From Hypsibius dujardini (taxonomy: Eukaryota; Tardigrada; Eutardigrada; Parachela; Hypsibiidae): a stretch of DNA of 64,000 nt. This document shows, in pieces, positions 21,701 through 32,814 of this stretch; the first letter of the stretch is position 1, and the number at the start of each line of letters is the position of its first letter. Below the pieces are notes generated by a model that was not told the DNA's origin, ran no database searches, and worked only from the letters and a program-made list of their open reading frames with translations. Location of the stretch: positions 1 to 64,000 of the forward strand of contig LRSR01014211.1 of the NCBI GenBank assembly GCA_001579985.1, in the 5' to 3' direction. Position numbers and translations under genes: made by a program.

Positions 21701-24505
21701 CTCGGTGGGATTGTACCAAACCTCCAGGTCGACGTGGTTGTAAATTATGTGCTTTTCAGTGTTTCCGGTCAACGCCTGGTCAAAAGAAAAGCCGGTAAGA
21801 TAAGTAGCCGGATGAAAAATCCAACGCAAAAATAAAGCCCAAGAACATTTTGGTTGTCTTGCCTGTGACGTGGTGATAGTTTATTAACTTTATGTTACAG
21901 CTTATCCTGCGCTCGATAAGTACGGCATGTCGTGCCCTTCTATCTATCAATCAATCAGTCGGTCAGTCTGTCTGTTTGTCAATCTGTCTGTCTCTTAAGT
22001 CTGTCGGTCTGTCTGTCCATGTGGGTGTCTATGTCTATCTGTCGGCCAGTCTGTATGTCTGTCCGTCTTTTAGTCAGTTCATCTGCTTATAATGTCTGCC
22101 TGTGAGCCAATGTGGCAGCCTGTCCGCGTGTCCGTCTGCCTGGCATGTCACCTGCGAATCAGTTAGCATTACTGATTGCCTGTCTGTCCACCGAGGACTC
22201 CTCACCTCTGCCTGAATCGGACAGGGGTACTTGGGAGTGCCTTCCCGCGTGATATAACAACCCATCGGGAAACCAGTCGAACAGTACTCTTCCCTTCCCT
22301 CGCCGTTAATGGGAGCTACATCATAGCACCAAGTCACCGGCATGTTATCCATCGCCCAGTGGTGTTGGTAGTTGAGGTTGATGCCCAACTTGAGTTTCCG
22401 CAGCTTCTCCTGGTCGCCGGCCTCCTTGAGGTTGTATTTCTTCTCGCAGACCGTCGCACACTCTTGGTTGACCGGGAAATTGAGGATGTACGGCGACTTG
22501 CGGAGCCGATCGCCAAACACCACCTGGCCCAAATTCTCCGACGGGCTCTTGGCGTACTCGTCCGCCGCGGTGCAAAAGTCAAAGTAGTGATACTCGTACG
22601 GAATGGTCGCGTGCTCCGAGTTCAGCCGGTTCACGAAGATCTGAATGTCATTCTGCAAAGGGAAAAAAATGGTAAAGGTTCATTCAAAGGGGTTCACTTA
22701 ATTTGCGGTTCGAATAACCGTGAATGGATTGATTGATTGGCCATCATCGAAGTGGCAGAAAAATGAGGAAGCAAAACTTATCTTTATAATATACACTCAA
22801 ATTAGCTCCTTTAAAGTACACGCCATTTTGACTTTGCAATGAAATTTCATTTAAAACACATTAAGAGGAAACACATAGACAGCGCAAGAAATCAAAATCA
22901 AACAACTCCAAAGATAATAAGTAAACGCTGTTTTCAATTTAACTTATATTTAAATTAACACCAGCGATGCAAAATGAATTCAGCGAATCACCACGGGAGT
23001 AGAAAGCCAATTTCAATTAAAATTAACTTATATTACGATATTCAATCACATCTATAACCGCGTAGGCAAAGAAGGCAGACAGGATCATGCACAGACCTGC
23101 GTACAGACACACATAAATACAGACAGGCAGACAGACACACATACAGACACAGAGACACAGAGATAGACAGACAGACACACAGAAAGACACACAGAAAGAC
23201 AAACATTTTTACTGTCACGTAGACAGGGGCAGAAAAAGGATGAACGGAAGCAAAATTGAAAAATGTTTGTGGAATCGTCCACATATATTTCCACGTAGCC
23301 TGGGCGTCCCTAAGGCACCATATTCAACTACTCGAATTACCCCAAAGGCCAAAATACGACTGAAGTCTTGTCTGAAATTTCTGTTACATTTAGATAACGC
23401 ACTGGGGAGAGAAGAATAAGCGCGTTCGTTCTTCATTTGGCTGTCAGGCAACTTTCCTTTAATTCTCCCGGCTAAATTAACAGTCTGCAAAAGCCCACTT
23501 TCTTCAATTCGTGAAAATAGCAAAATTTGAGAAACAAAAGAATCGAATCATACGTCCGCAAAACGGACGTAATAAACCCCCGAAAAAGGCGGAAAGAGAA
23601 AATTCATCCATCAATCAAATAAATACTGAAAAAAACACAAATAAAATAGATACAATACAGATAAATATAAACGAACAAAAAATTCCAATTGGGAAAGTGC
23701 AAAAACATCACTTTCATCCCAAAACAAATAGTAACCTTAGTATATCTCTAAATAAATAAATAAATAACAAATTAAAGAGATTAATTATCTTTGTTTCAAT
23801 CAATTAATCCATCAACTCTCCAAAGCAAAGATAAACTTGCATAAGAGCTGACAAATATCCATCTATATTCCTCCTAGCTCCAAACACGTTTCTGTCGTCA
23901 GGAATCGAACCAAATAGCTTTTCAATTTCATTTTCTTTAACGAAAAGGGGCACAGCGACATGCTAACAACCGGATCGATAAAAGAAAAAAAGAATAAAAC
24001 CGCACCATCCAATCAATCAACCATTCTTCACAAGGGTAAATCTTTCTCAAATTGATCTCCCACTCCGTTCTCTCGATTCTCAACGAACCCCAGCTCGGGT
24101 ATAGCATCACCAACATGTATGATACTTTTGAAATAAATAACCACCAACACAATGACGCTTAATGGAGAAAAGGAAGAAAAGGAGTAACGAATCAATGCAA
24201 TCAACCAATCAATCATTGCAATCAGCCAATCAACCGTTGCAATCAACCAATCAACTGTTGCAATCAGCCAATCAACTGTTGCAATCAGCCAATCAACTGT
24301 TGCAACCAAGAGTGAAGCTTCGACATCCTTCACCCCCTTCTCCTTGTCCCTAACTCGCACTTACATAGCAGTTTCCGGACTCCTCGGAGGTCTTATCACA
24401 ATAATTGACCGGCGCCAGACCGGGCAGGTAGAAGGCCGACCCGGACGCGATGAGTTGACACGTCAGAAGCAGAGCCAAACAGCCGCGACTCCTTCCAATC
24501 GCCAT
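18730..24505 (-). CDS. TM9SF2: TM9SF2, nine-pass transmembrane (nonaspanin) protein
   Basis: Golgi/endosomal nonaspanin that aids sorting and surface delivery of membrane proteins. Ten exons (24505-24365, 22652-22206, 21775-21629, 21185-21039, 20943-20788, 20443-20133, 19888-19729, 19617-19466, 19316-19015, 18779-18730) join with matching phases to 670 codons; human TM9SF2 has 663. A signal peptide precedes [12 protein letters not shown], the family's N-terminal signature. The lumenal domain shows [19 protein letters not shown] and [10 protein letters not shown]. Nine membrane helices start at [31 protein letters not shown] and [18 protein letters not shown] follow. It ends VYGSIKVD, fitting the family's COPI-binding KxD tail. 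The residues favour TM9SF2 over TM9SF4. The start is chosen because the conserved signal peptide begins there. Intact; introns are filled with TGTC/GACA repeats. Confidence 0.97.
20580..20730. repeat. (ACAG)n degenerate array in a TM9SF2 intron
   Basis: Irregular CAGACAGACA units between TM9SF2 exons 5 and 6. Confidence 0.8.
21225..21510. repeat. 61-bp minisatellite built from GACA-rich units
   Basis: Four tandem copies of an approximately 61-bp unit, each with CAAGACATGTAGACAAATAG, then CCCACAGACATAAAGACA, then ACAAGCAGACAGACAGA. Copies start near 21240, 21301, 21362 and 21423 and differ by a few substitutions. This is a higher-order repeat grown from the simple GACA array, in the intron between TM9SF2 exons 3 and 4. 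Confidence 0.9.
21950..22135. repeat. (TGTC)n degenerate array in a TM9SF2 intron
   Basis: GTCTGTCTGT units with frequent substitutions, in the intron between exons 2 and 3. Confidence 0.8.
23060..23225. repeat. (ACAG)n degenerate array in TM9SF2 intron 1
   Basis: ACACAGACA units in the 1.7-kb first intron of TM9SF2. The rest of that intron (22653-24364) is A/T-rich and holds a second tandem repeat at 24185-24307, with no other feature seen. Confidence 0.8.
24185..24307. repeat. 21-bp tandem repeat in TM9SF2 intron 1
   Basis: Five to six copies of a 21-bp unit, TTGCAATCAGCCAATCAACT plus one base, with A/G variation in the middle. It lies about 60 bp downstream of the first exon's donor. Regular spacing but no unique spacers, so not CRISPR-like. 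Confidence 0.92.
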
Positions 24506-25726
24506 TTTCCGCCTGCAAAAAGCCACACTTCCGTTGCCAGGACAAGACCCCAGCAAAAAGCTCAAAAGATACGTAAGATTACGGAAAAGTCGAAAACACC
24601 TCCAGCTCGAGTGTAACATACCTGCCGGGGGAATGGCGTGCAAATTACGACGACAGACGACAGGAAAATGGATGCAAAATGGATCGATTTCCTTCCCTCA
24701 GCTGGTTATCAATGTTTTTTCACGGACTTTTTTTGGGAGATTCTCCTCATCGAGAGGGGTGAGGTGGTGGGAGCAAGAAATGGGGCTTCTTTTGGGCCAC
24801 GTGGGCTGGCGGAGCGGTCAGAAACGGATGAGATACGGCGGCGTGAAAATACCGAGAGAAGAGAAAAGAGAAAAGTGGCCACGACAGCGCACACAAATAA
24901 GACTCTTTAAAATTCGCTGCTGGTGTCATGATTAAATTTTGTTGACACGATGCACAGCGGAGACGGAGCGGCAGCGGGACGGCTGCACAACGGAGACGGA
25001 GCGGTAGCGGGACGGGTGCACAGCGGATGAACGGCGTTCGGCGGCCGTTCCGGTTGATATTTTTACGCCAAGTTAGTGGTATGAGTATAAAGAGCCAGAC
25101 GGCCACTCAAAATTGTGATTGTTCAGAAAATGTTCGAAAGAACGCCCAGTGCATTTTTTAAATTAAAAAATACATCATTCAGGTGGTTGTGAACGAGGAT
25201 AAAATTTGCAGAGCTGGGAATGTGACAGCCATTAGAAACTCTTCGACACTGTATTCACCCAACGACCGTTTGTTTGATTGATTGATTGTTTCTCACAACG
25301 ACTGTAATTTCTTACACCTGCTCCATACAAAACCGATTCCTTACTGGCTACTTTTCCACTTCCTCACAAAAATTGTTTCACAATAAGTTGAACCGATGTA
25401 TTTTCAAGTTTTAAAAATGAACTTACTGACACAGACGACGACGGCATTCATTGATATCGAGACGTGCGAAGGCGGCATTTGGATTTTTTTAAGCTTTTTT
25501 TAACCGCATTATTATTATCATATCGTTCATTCAGAAATCTTACATATAAATATGTATTTGTGAGCAAAACTGCCGAGGTAAAAATATTATGACTGCCGAC
25601 ATGAATGCTCGTAAGAGACATGCACGAATAATTATGTATATTCTAGTAGAATTAGTAAAAACACTATTGGAAATGGGACGAGATCATTCATCACTGGGAG
25701 AAAATGTGTGTCATTGATCGCCATCA
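24506..25726. other. intergenic: TM9SF2 5' flank to 3' end of the CUB-like gene
   Basis: No gene seen. Directly upstream of TM9SF2 there is G/C-rich sequence and a short imperfect tandem repeat of CACAGCGGAGACGGAGCGG-type units at about 24952-25025, possibly promoter-associated. The rest is A/T-rich. Confidence 0.5.
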
Positions 25727-28351
25727 TCATGACACATCCTCGCAGACATTTTCGTCATCCTCGACGTGGGAATCCTCGCTGCTGGAAGTTTCGGTCGCAC
25801 GTTGATGTTCGTCAAAGGTGGACACCGGAGTGGAGGAATGTGAATTATATGAATTATATATATATGAATCCGCGTAACTTGGAGGTTCGGTCTCATCGAC
25901 AATCACAAATCCTTGAAATGGTTCCGTATGAGGCAGAAATACTTGAGCTGGTTCGCAACTGCTGCGGGAAAAGTCAATTTCCACGGTGTGAGTGGGGCAT
26001 GTCATGCTGACAGGCATGACCACGCCTTCGTTGACTGAATCACGGCACAGGATAAACATCACTTTAAGGAGGATGCAGCCGTTGATAAGAACTCCAAAAA
26101 CGATGGCGACGATTGCTACGGTTGAGTATGCAGTGGAGGAATCTGCTCAGGAAAACAATTTATAGTTATATACCATATTTATTTATTAAAAAGACACTTT
26201 ATCAATACAATTAATTAACAGGCAAAAGAGATTGACGAGTAACGACTAATGTTTTTATAAAAAGCAGAAGTTAAGTCAGTCAGTCAGTCTTGGAAATATT
26301 GTATAAAACACTTCTCACAATGAACAACAGCCTTATGTGGTAATATATTTGTTCTTCGTTTTAGTTCTACATTAATGTCAGTCAGTCAGTCTTGGAAATA
26401 TTGTATAAAACACTTCTCACAATGGACAACAGCCTTATGTGGTAATATATTTGTTCTTCGTTTTAGTTCTACATGAATGGGAATTAGATTTTATGCATTT
26501 TTTGGGCATGGCAATGATTTAGAATTACATTTTATTCATCAACGTTCACTCGTAATGCAATGTAAGGCCATTTACACATACTCATTATGTAGTATTGTAT
26601 AATGATGTATAGTCATGCCGTAATCTATATAGTTATACATGTTGTAATCTTTATAGTAATGTATATTTGTATTTGTATAACAATTTGTAGTAATGAATAG
26701 TAATATAAAGTTATACATGTTGTAATCTATATAGTAATGTATATTTGTATTTGTATAACAATTTGCAGTAATGATAATAATACATAATTATATATATTAA
26801 GTAATGCATACACATTTTTTGTATAGTAATGTATAATTTTGTTAGGCTTATAGTTCTGTTAGAAATGCCATAGAGAACTTTGCAGTTTCCTGCTAGTTCG
26901 TGTCGAAACTATAATTTCAGGGACCGGGACCTACAGTAACTACCTGTATTGTGGATAACGGGATAACGATCAGTTGTCATATCGTAGTAATAGGAATCAA
27001 TGTTGTGGGCAGGGCGAAGTCTTTCAATTTGTATTCGTATTTGACGACTTTTACTTCGACGAGGACGTGACACACGGCTTTCTGGTAGAGGAGGGCGTGT
27101 CCCACGTGCAACTTCTCGCCATATGGAGATATCTGCCGTGGAATTGCTGCAGGCAGCGTCGAGGCCATTCGATGAGGCGGGATTTAGACCGATGTCTGCG
27201 GAATACGTGGACGGACAGTTGATGCAGTCACTGTTGTTGCAGTAGAGCTTTTTCGTAGTATACCCGGCCAGGGCTTTGCAGTAGTGTGTAAAATACCCAC
27301 TCGTCTCTGAAAAGATTCCATTATTGTTGGATTAGATTCTTCAAGATAGTGTATCAGGAATACTTATTTAGAAATATTACATGATTAAATAATTACAATT
27401 ATATAAATTAAATATTCATTATTAATACTAAAGATTTGTTACTAAATATTTATCACTAAAATACTTAGAAACATTTATACATTAAATCACTCTATTTTTA
27501 AGCTAGACTCCTTGGAAATTTTTCTATCTATGCTGCTGCAATATGGCTCTTAATTAAATTTGCATGTTAAATCTCAGTGCCTATGCGTGACGTGACATGT
27601 GTGACATCTTCCTCGCACTCAAAAGGTCCATTAAGGTCGCAGATTCTTTATAAATATTTTTCAAATATAGTTTGACGTAAAGAAATCTACTTCATTAATA
27701 AATACTCCTAATTCGTTCATGTTGAATTTCAAAAAAGAAACACGTTGCTGCAAAAACAAATGTGAACTGACTTTGACACTTGAAGTCTTATCTTACCGCT
27801 TAGTATGTTGAAGTCCAGCGTGAGTGGAGATCCAAAATCCGCATCAGCTTCCAAGCTATCCGAGGAGGTAAAACGAATGGACAAACGAATTTTCTTAACG
27901 AAGGCCGACCGAATTTGAGCAACAGATGTTGGCTCGTGGGAAACGAGAACGGGACCGCCAGGAAGCTGCTTGATTAGCTTGGTGGATTCGACAATGCCAC
28001 TCGCTCCGTATTCATCCGACGTGAGAGTATCCTCGAAGATACTTATCGAATCGGTGGACCGTAAATTTAAATGCCTACACGGAAAATGTATGGATATATT
28101 ATTATTCTTCAAATTTTGTCAGTAGTTATACATAATTCATAAAATTGTTTCAGAATGGTTTGCGTGCTCTTAATATACTTACTTGACATTCATGTATATG
28201 GCGAATCGGCTGATGCGGTTGACGGTGACGTTAACCGTAAAAGATTGCTTAGGATAGGAGACGAATTTAAAAGTCCCGGCAGATGGACTGCAATTGGGAG
28301 ACCAGTAATCAAAGAGTTGCAGTGTCTGGCCGCAGTAATCATTAAGATCAT
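25727..28351 (-). CDS. CUB-like single-pass membrane protein with PPxY tail
   Basis: Not a named gene. Four exons with matching phases are supported: 28351-28183, 28074-27797, 27306-26944 and 26142-25727. The first two form a CUB-like domain: DYCGQTLQLFDYWSPNC, a strand-rich middle, SISIFEDTL, then KIRLSIRFTSSD and LTLDFNIL, like the LxIRFxSD and final strand of CUB folds. The third exon is cysteine-rich at first (HYCKAL..LYCNNSDCINC..AACSNS), then basic. The last begins with a membrane helix (TVAIVAIVFGVLINGCILL) and ends in an acidic, serine-rich tail with EPPSYADS, a PPxY site for WW-domain (Nedd4-type) ligases. An N-terminal exon with a signal peptide must lie upstream; 28516-28830 holds possible CUB-like debris but no clean exon. 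A broken paralogue follows at 29.6-30.4 kb. Confidence 0.65.
26275..26478. repeat. 102-bp tandem duplication in an intron of the CUB-like gene
   Basis: Two adjacent copies of about 102 bp, starting at 26275 and 26377 with GTCAGTCAGTCAGTCTTGG, differ at only two or three positions. The duplication is recent. It lies in the intron before the membrane-helix exon. Confidence 0.95.
26631..26788. repeat. 78-bp tandem duplication in the same intron
   Basis: Two copies (from 26631 and 26709) of an A/T-rich unit beginning AGTTATACATGTTGTAATCT, with a few substitutions. Confidence 0.85.
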
Positions 28352-29580
28352 CTGCAAATGCGGCAAATTAGTAATGCACAAAAAAGCAAATAAATCTGAC
28401 GCGGAGAAATATATACAAATCTTCTTGGTAAATAAGGAACATTGGAATTCCTTATTCACTGTGTCAGGAGTGCTGTCGATTTCGCTTCGTTTATAATAAG
28501 TTTTAGCGGGCACTTACTGCCTCGGTCAACGCTTTACAAAATAGACCGTGGAAATGACGCATTCCGGGGAATTGATAGCTCTGCTGGAGCCTCGACCATA
28601 CACGACAAAATTCCGAAAAAGTGGAAATCGAAACTGCCAGCTATGGCGTCCTGAATATGTCCTTGTCTGCGTACAGTAGTAAGCATTCAGCCTCAGCTAG
28701 TTTGCCATCTTTTTCGAACTGTTGGCAGTCAAAATCTACTGCAGTTCCTAGAGTTTGTTGTACGAGTAAATAGTGCTTGATGCTTCTTTTGCAGCAATTA
28801 GCGATATCGAACATAGTTTTTTTCAATTGTCAATTTGATCAAGAGTAAAAAAATACACGTATAATTATATTAAAACGTACATAAAATAGGTAAAAATTAG
28901 ATACAGATAAATAAATATGAAATAAAATCGAAAATATATAGAGAAATACATGTAAGTACGTATATATAATAATAATAATAATATATATATATATAGAAAT
29001 ATTAGAAATATTGCTTTTCCAGTCAGCTGGTATTTTTTCGAATGTGCAAGCAATGAAAACATTGCAACTACTATTGTTGAAGAACAATAGTCATTAGCAC
29101 CAGATGTTTGGTACTGTTCCTCGATATGTTGCCATTTTCATGTCCCAGCCGGATTAAACTCGTCGTCCCAAACACGTTAGCCCCAAACAATTTGTCTTGT
29201 TCTACGCTGACGTACTGTTCATATCAAAATAATGTCCTCGGCAGATATCATGCTATCTGACTTCTTGTTGAGGCAAAGAAACCCATAAAACCCCAGTAGA
29301 ATAGTCAATCGTTCTTCTTGAAATCAGTATGGAAGTTCAAGATTCCCCAGTAGGTGCATACACAGGGGAGCAGTTGTAACATTTAAATAATGCTTTATAT
29401 ATACAAAGTTCTTTGATGCTCACATTGTGGGCAATGCCAAATAGAGAGTGAGATCATAGAAAGACTGTTCGAGATTTGGCTCAGCATTTTGCCACAATAA
29501 TCTGCGAGTTTCATAGTTAGAAAATAAAACCTAGAATAATCGAGAATTTACGAAGAATGAAGAACCTCCGTCTGATACGG

Positions 29581-30416
29581 CTAATAATCCATGAACACTG
29601 CGCCCGCACCAAGGGTGTCCGCGTAGTCACTCTGAAACTCGGCGTAAGATAGGGGCTCATCCAAAACGGGGTGCAAATACGGTGGAAAGGGACCAGCGTT
29701 GGCGTCGACCTGCCCAAGCCCGGAATCAGTGGTGACGTCAATTTCTATGGTTCCAGTGGTGTACATAACTCTACCGGAAATCGTCTGGGGGTGTTCTCTG
29801 GACAATGGCACACACGTCCCTTGACACAGGCTGCAGATCAGGAAAACAATCCAGCGAAGATGGCGATGACGGTCCTCGTGGAGTATGACGTTGATATTTC
29901 TACACATTTCAAAATAATTACATTGCATAATGATTTGGGTTCATTTATTGGGACACACATACATGTCATAAACAAATTATATATCACTCATTATTGCATA
30001 TGATCCGATATGTATCTTATACATACACTGTAGTTACAAGCAGAATTATGACTGTGTAAACATAAGTTAAGTGATTGTCACTGTCATGAACTAGCATTAT
30101 GGTAACGAGTAATAAAGTTCATTTCATAGTTATATCTCTAAAACATGTATTAGCTTAGTTTGCTTCATAAATTAAAAAAATATTTCCAAATTTTAAATGA
30201 CTTGAATTAATTCTTAAATTGTTCCTTCCCTAATTCGAAAGTGAGAAATTAAGTGAACGTAGGATCTGCCTTGTAAAATCTGAGAAGGGAAATTATTGAA
30301 CGACAACTCGCAAAAGCTTGTTTAGGGTCCCTACAAGTCGGAACTAGCACCCCTCATGATAGGACCAGGGCGAAAGAGTCGGATTGTCTGGGCCGCAGTA
30401 ATCATTGAGATCATCT
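29581..30416 (-). pseudogene. broken tandem paralogue of the CUB-like membrane gene
   Basis: The block 29899-29581 matches the last exon of the CUB-like gene. It has TIEIDV for TVEIDF and LDEPLSYAEFQSDY for VDETEPPSYADSYI, so the PPxY site is lost here (PLSY). The membrane-helix part (SYSTRTVIAIFAG against AYSTVAIVAIVFG) is in a different frame from the tail, so there is a frameshift around 29830-29860. At 30386-30416 a 31-base piece repeats the start of the CUB exon (DDLNDYCG), cut off where dispersed-repeat sequence begins. The middle exons are gone. Truncated and frameshifted, hence a pseudogene. Confidence 0.7.
30300..30385 (+). repeat. dispersed repeat, short copy 3
   Basis: Matches the left part of the repeats at 1926 and 62555 (GCTTG.TTAGGGTC, CAAGTCGGAACTAGCACCCC, ATGATAGGACCAGGGCGAAA). 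It abuts the truncated CUB exon piece of the neighbouring pseudogene, so its insertion or a later deletion probably caused that truncation. Confidence 0.5.
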
Positions 30417-31257
30417 ATTAATAAATGGAAAAATTAATCACAATATGCGAAGGCAGGCACGGAATAAAGCTCGGGAACATCTGGCAAACGGGATCGAGTT
30501 TGTTGTCACGCCATTTAAAACCCTTTTAGTTCGATTTACTAACTTACATGTTTTGTACAACTTTCAGTTTACAGCGACCAGTGTCGATACGTATATGTAA
30601 GTTCAACCAACAGGAAGTTGAATAGGTAACAAGTTTATTAGACTGAAAGTATACACAGGTAGAGACGAGAACTGGAAGAAAGGAAAGAAGAAGTATATCT
30701 GCCACTAAAACTAATGAAACATACGATTATATAGTAAAGTGTTAACTATAGAACTGATAGTAAACAGCACATACATCAGAATTACATACTAGTACTTAGC
30801 TGTAGCAGCAGAATAGGGTTGATAGGGTAGGTAGACTTACTAACTAAGCAAAGTACTAGTGAGTTAAAGAGCTATAATGATTGGATATGGGACTTGTTGG
30901 GCGTGGTCCAACTTATAGTACAGCGATTGATAGAGTCCACCCAAAGTAATCCTTATATAAAAAGGCGATATAAGATTTCGAAAGAGTGCTCGTTTCAAAA
31001 GAACAACTATTGTGGTGGGTTTGAGTTTTTTCGGTTGTCAAAAACAAATTGTAGTCCAGAATAAATGAGTGCGATTCACGTTTAATTGCATTAGCTAAAC
31101 CATTTAATACGTGACTGCAGTTGTGTATTGTACTGTGCAGTTGCGGAAGTGACGAAAAATTGTGTTTACAAGTGTGCAGATTGGGATCTTCCAAAACATG
31201 GACCTTACACTTCTCACGCAGATCATCGTTGTGAATGAACGAAACGATTGTGAAGTA
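30417..31257. other. intergenic between CUB pseudogene and mariner element
   Basis: A/T-rich, no gene recognised. A minus-strand open frame at 30913-31296 runs into the mariner terminus and has no family resemblance. Confidence 0.5.
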
Positions 31258-32812
31258 CGAGGGGCACTCTGAAATGACTGCAAGTGCAATTTCCACAAAT
31301 TCAACTTTGACTTTTTAATTGGTATTTCACTGGAATCTCTCAATATATTCACCGTCACAATCGATGCACTTCTGCAATCGGATCAGCCACTGCTGGAACA
31401 CAAACAAAAAGCCGTTCTTAGAGAGGTCACGGAGACCACGTGAAACCGCGCCATTGAGCTCACTTTGACTCAAAAACTTTCGCCCTTTAAGCAACTCTTT
31501 TAACTTCGGAAAAAAAAAGAAATCTGCAGGTACCAAATCTGGACTATACGGTGGATGCGGAAGGGTAACCAGTTTATGCTTGCGGAGGAAAGTCTTGTTC
31601 AGTGCAGACGTGTGGCACGACGCGTTGTCCTGCGAACAAAAAAGTATGCAATCGAGCAATCAATCAACTGCAGAACTGGAAAACAGTCGCGCACATTAAG
31701 TCCACCCCCTGCAAAGTCAGATCGTCTTGGGCCCACATAATAATATTTTTTAAATACATGATTCTGGCAACTAATTGAATTTCAAACAAAAACAAAAAAC
31801 GTTTGAGACAATGGCGGGCTCTGCCAACCTTTCTTACCTGCAACAGGTAGATTCCTCGAGTTCCTGACTTCGGTCGTTTTTTCCACAGCTTTTGAACCAC
31901 CTTCTGCAGACATTTTAGAACGTAGAAAAGAGAATTCACTGCCTTGTGTCCAGGGGAACGAGTGAAATTAGTACGAAAGAACACATCCTTGTAGTTGAAG
32001 ATATCAGCAACATCGACTTCTGCACACTCCGCCCACGCCGAACGATCGTTGGCCGCGGCTGCCCAGGACGCACCCACATCATCGACATTCTCTTTGTCAT
32101 CGGGTCGTAGTAGTACATCCAAGATTCATCTTCCGTCAGGATTCTCCTGAGGAACAATTCGGGGTTTTTACGGCACCTGCTCAGAATTTTCAAAGCGAAA
32201 TCCACCCGGGCTTGTTTTTTACCTTCCTGCAGCAAATGAGGGGCCCATCTTGCACAGAGCTTTCTGAGACCCAGTTCGTGGTGCAGAATGATATCCAGAG
32301 CAGCAGAGCCGATGCCAATTTCAATCTGAATCTCCTCCCAGGTAGCACGGGGATTCTCGGTGATGTAGCAATCAACGGCTTCGATATTGCGAGGGGTCAC
32401 AGCCGTTGCAGGACGTCCTGGAGATGGGACATCTCCCAGCGTCTTTCTTCCTCTTCTGAACTCTCGAAAGTATCTCCACACAGTATGAATTGAAGGTGCA
32501 AAAACTCCGAAAGTGTTTTTTAATCGTTTGAATGTCTCAAGAGGAGTTTGGCCGTTGGAATAATCGTTGAAAGCAGCTGCCCGAAGAGCATGCTTATCGC
32601 GCTGCATTTTGCAAATGAGCCAATTTTTTCATTTTTCAAAGTGGGCTTTACATTGCCAATTCGCCTGTGGCCAGTTGTCAACCGATTTCGTTCAAACTGT
32701 TTATTCGTCACCCCAACTGGATGTTGTCCCTGTTAAATTGTTGTGAATGAAGTTTTGCATAACCTATTATTTTAAAAAAAATGCACTTGCAATCATTTCA
32801 GAGTGCCCCTCG
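31258..32812 (-). mobile_element. mariner (DD34D) DNA transposon, 1555 bp
   Basis: Terminal inverted repeats of about 30 bp (CGAGGGGCACTCTGAAATGA at the left, its near-exact complement at the right) are flanked by TA on both sides (31256-31257 and 32813-32814), the mariner target duplication. One minus-strand transposase gene fills it. It is about 250 bp longer than a typical mariner, mostly because of a 208-bp intron. Intact ends suggest it moved fairly recently. Confidence 0.95.
31327..32607 (-). CDS. mariner transposase, split by an intron
   Basis: Cut-and-paste transposase. Exon 1 (32607-31838) holds the N-terminal HTH region with SIHTVWRYFREFRRGR and SPGRPATAV, then WEEIQIEIGI and the first catalytic Asp in LTEDESWMYYYDP. 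Exon 2 (31629-31327) starts with the second catalytic Asp in DNASCHTS and has YSPDLVPADFFFFPKLK with the third, giving 34 residues between them. Between the two is a 208-bp insert bounded by CAG|GTAAGA and TTCGCAG|GAC, phase 0: a canonical GT-AG intron. Exon 1 also needs a one-base frame change near 32000 (SMLLI, then IFNYKDVFF), so this copy is probably inactive. The start Met is placed by similarity to mariner N-termini (MQRDKHALRAAAF). Confidence 0.9.
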
Positions 32813-32814
32813 TA

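Noticed and set aside
24185-24307. CRISPR-like regular repeat
   Set aside because: Contiguous 21-bp tandem units without unique spacers, in an intron of an animal gene.
26977-27168. Alternative 63-codon frame in the third exon of the CUB-like gene
   Set aside because: It reads plausibly but hits a stop before the donor; the other frame keeps phase with the exons on both sides.
28516-28830. Further upstream CUB exons (CLLLYADKDIF, FVVYGRGSSR)
   Set aside because: Stops interrupt every continuous reading and no donor-acceptor pair joins them cleanly; kept only as possible debris.
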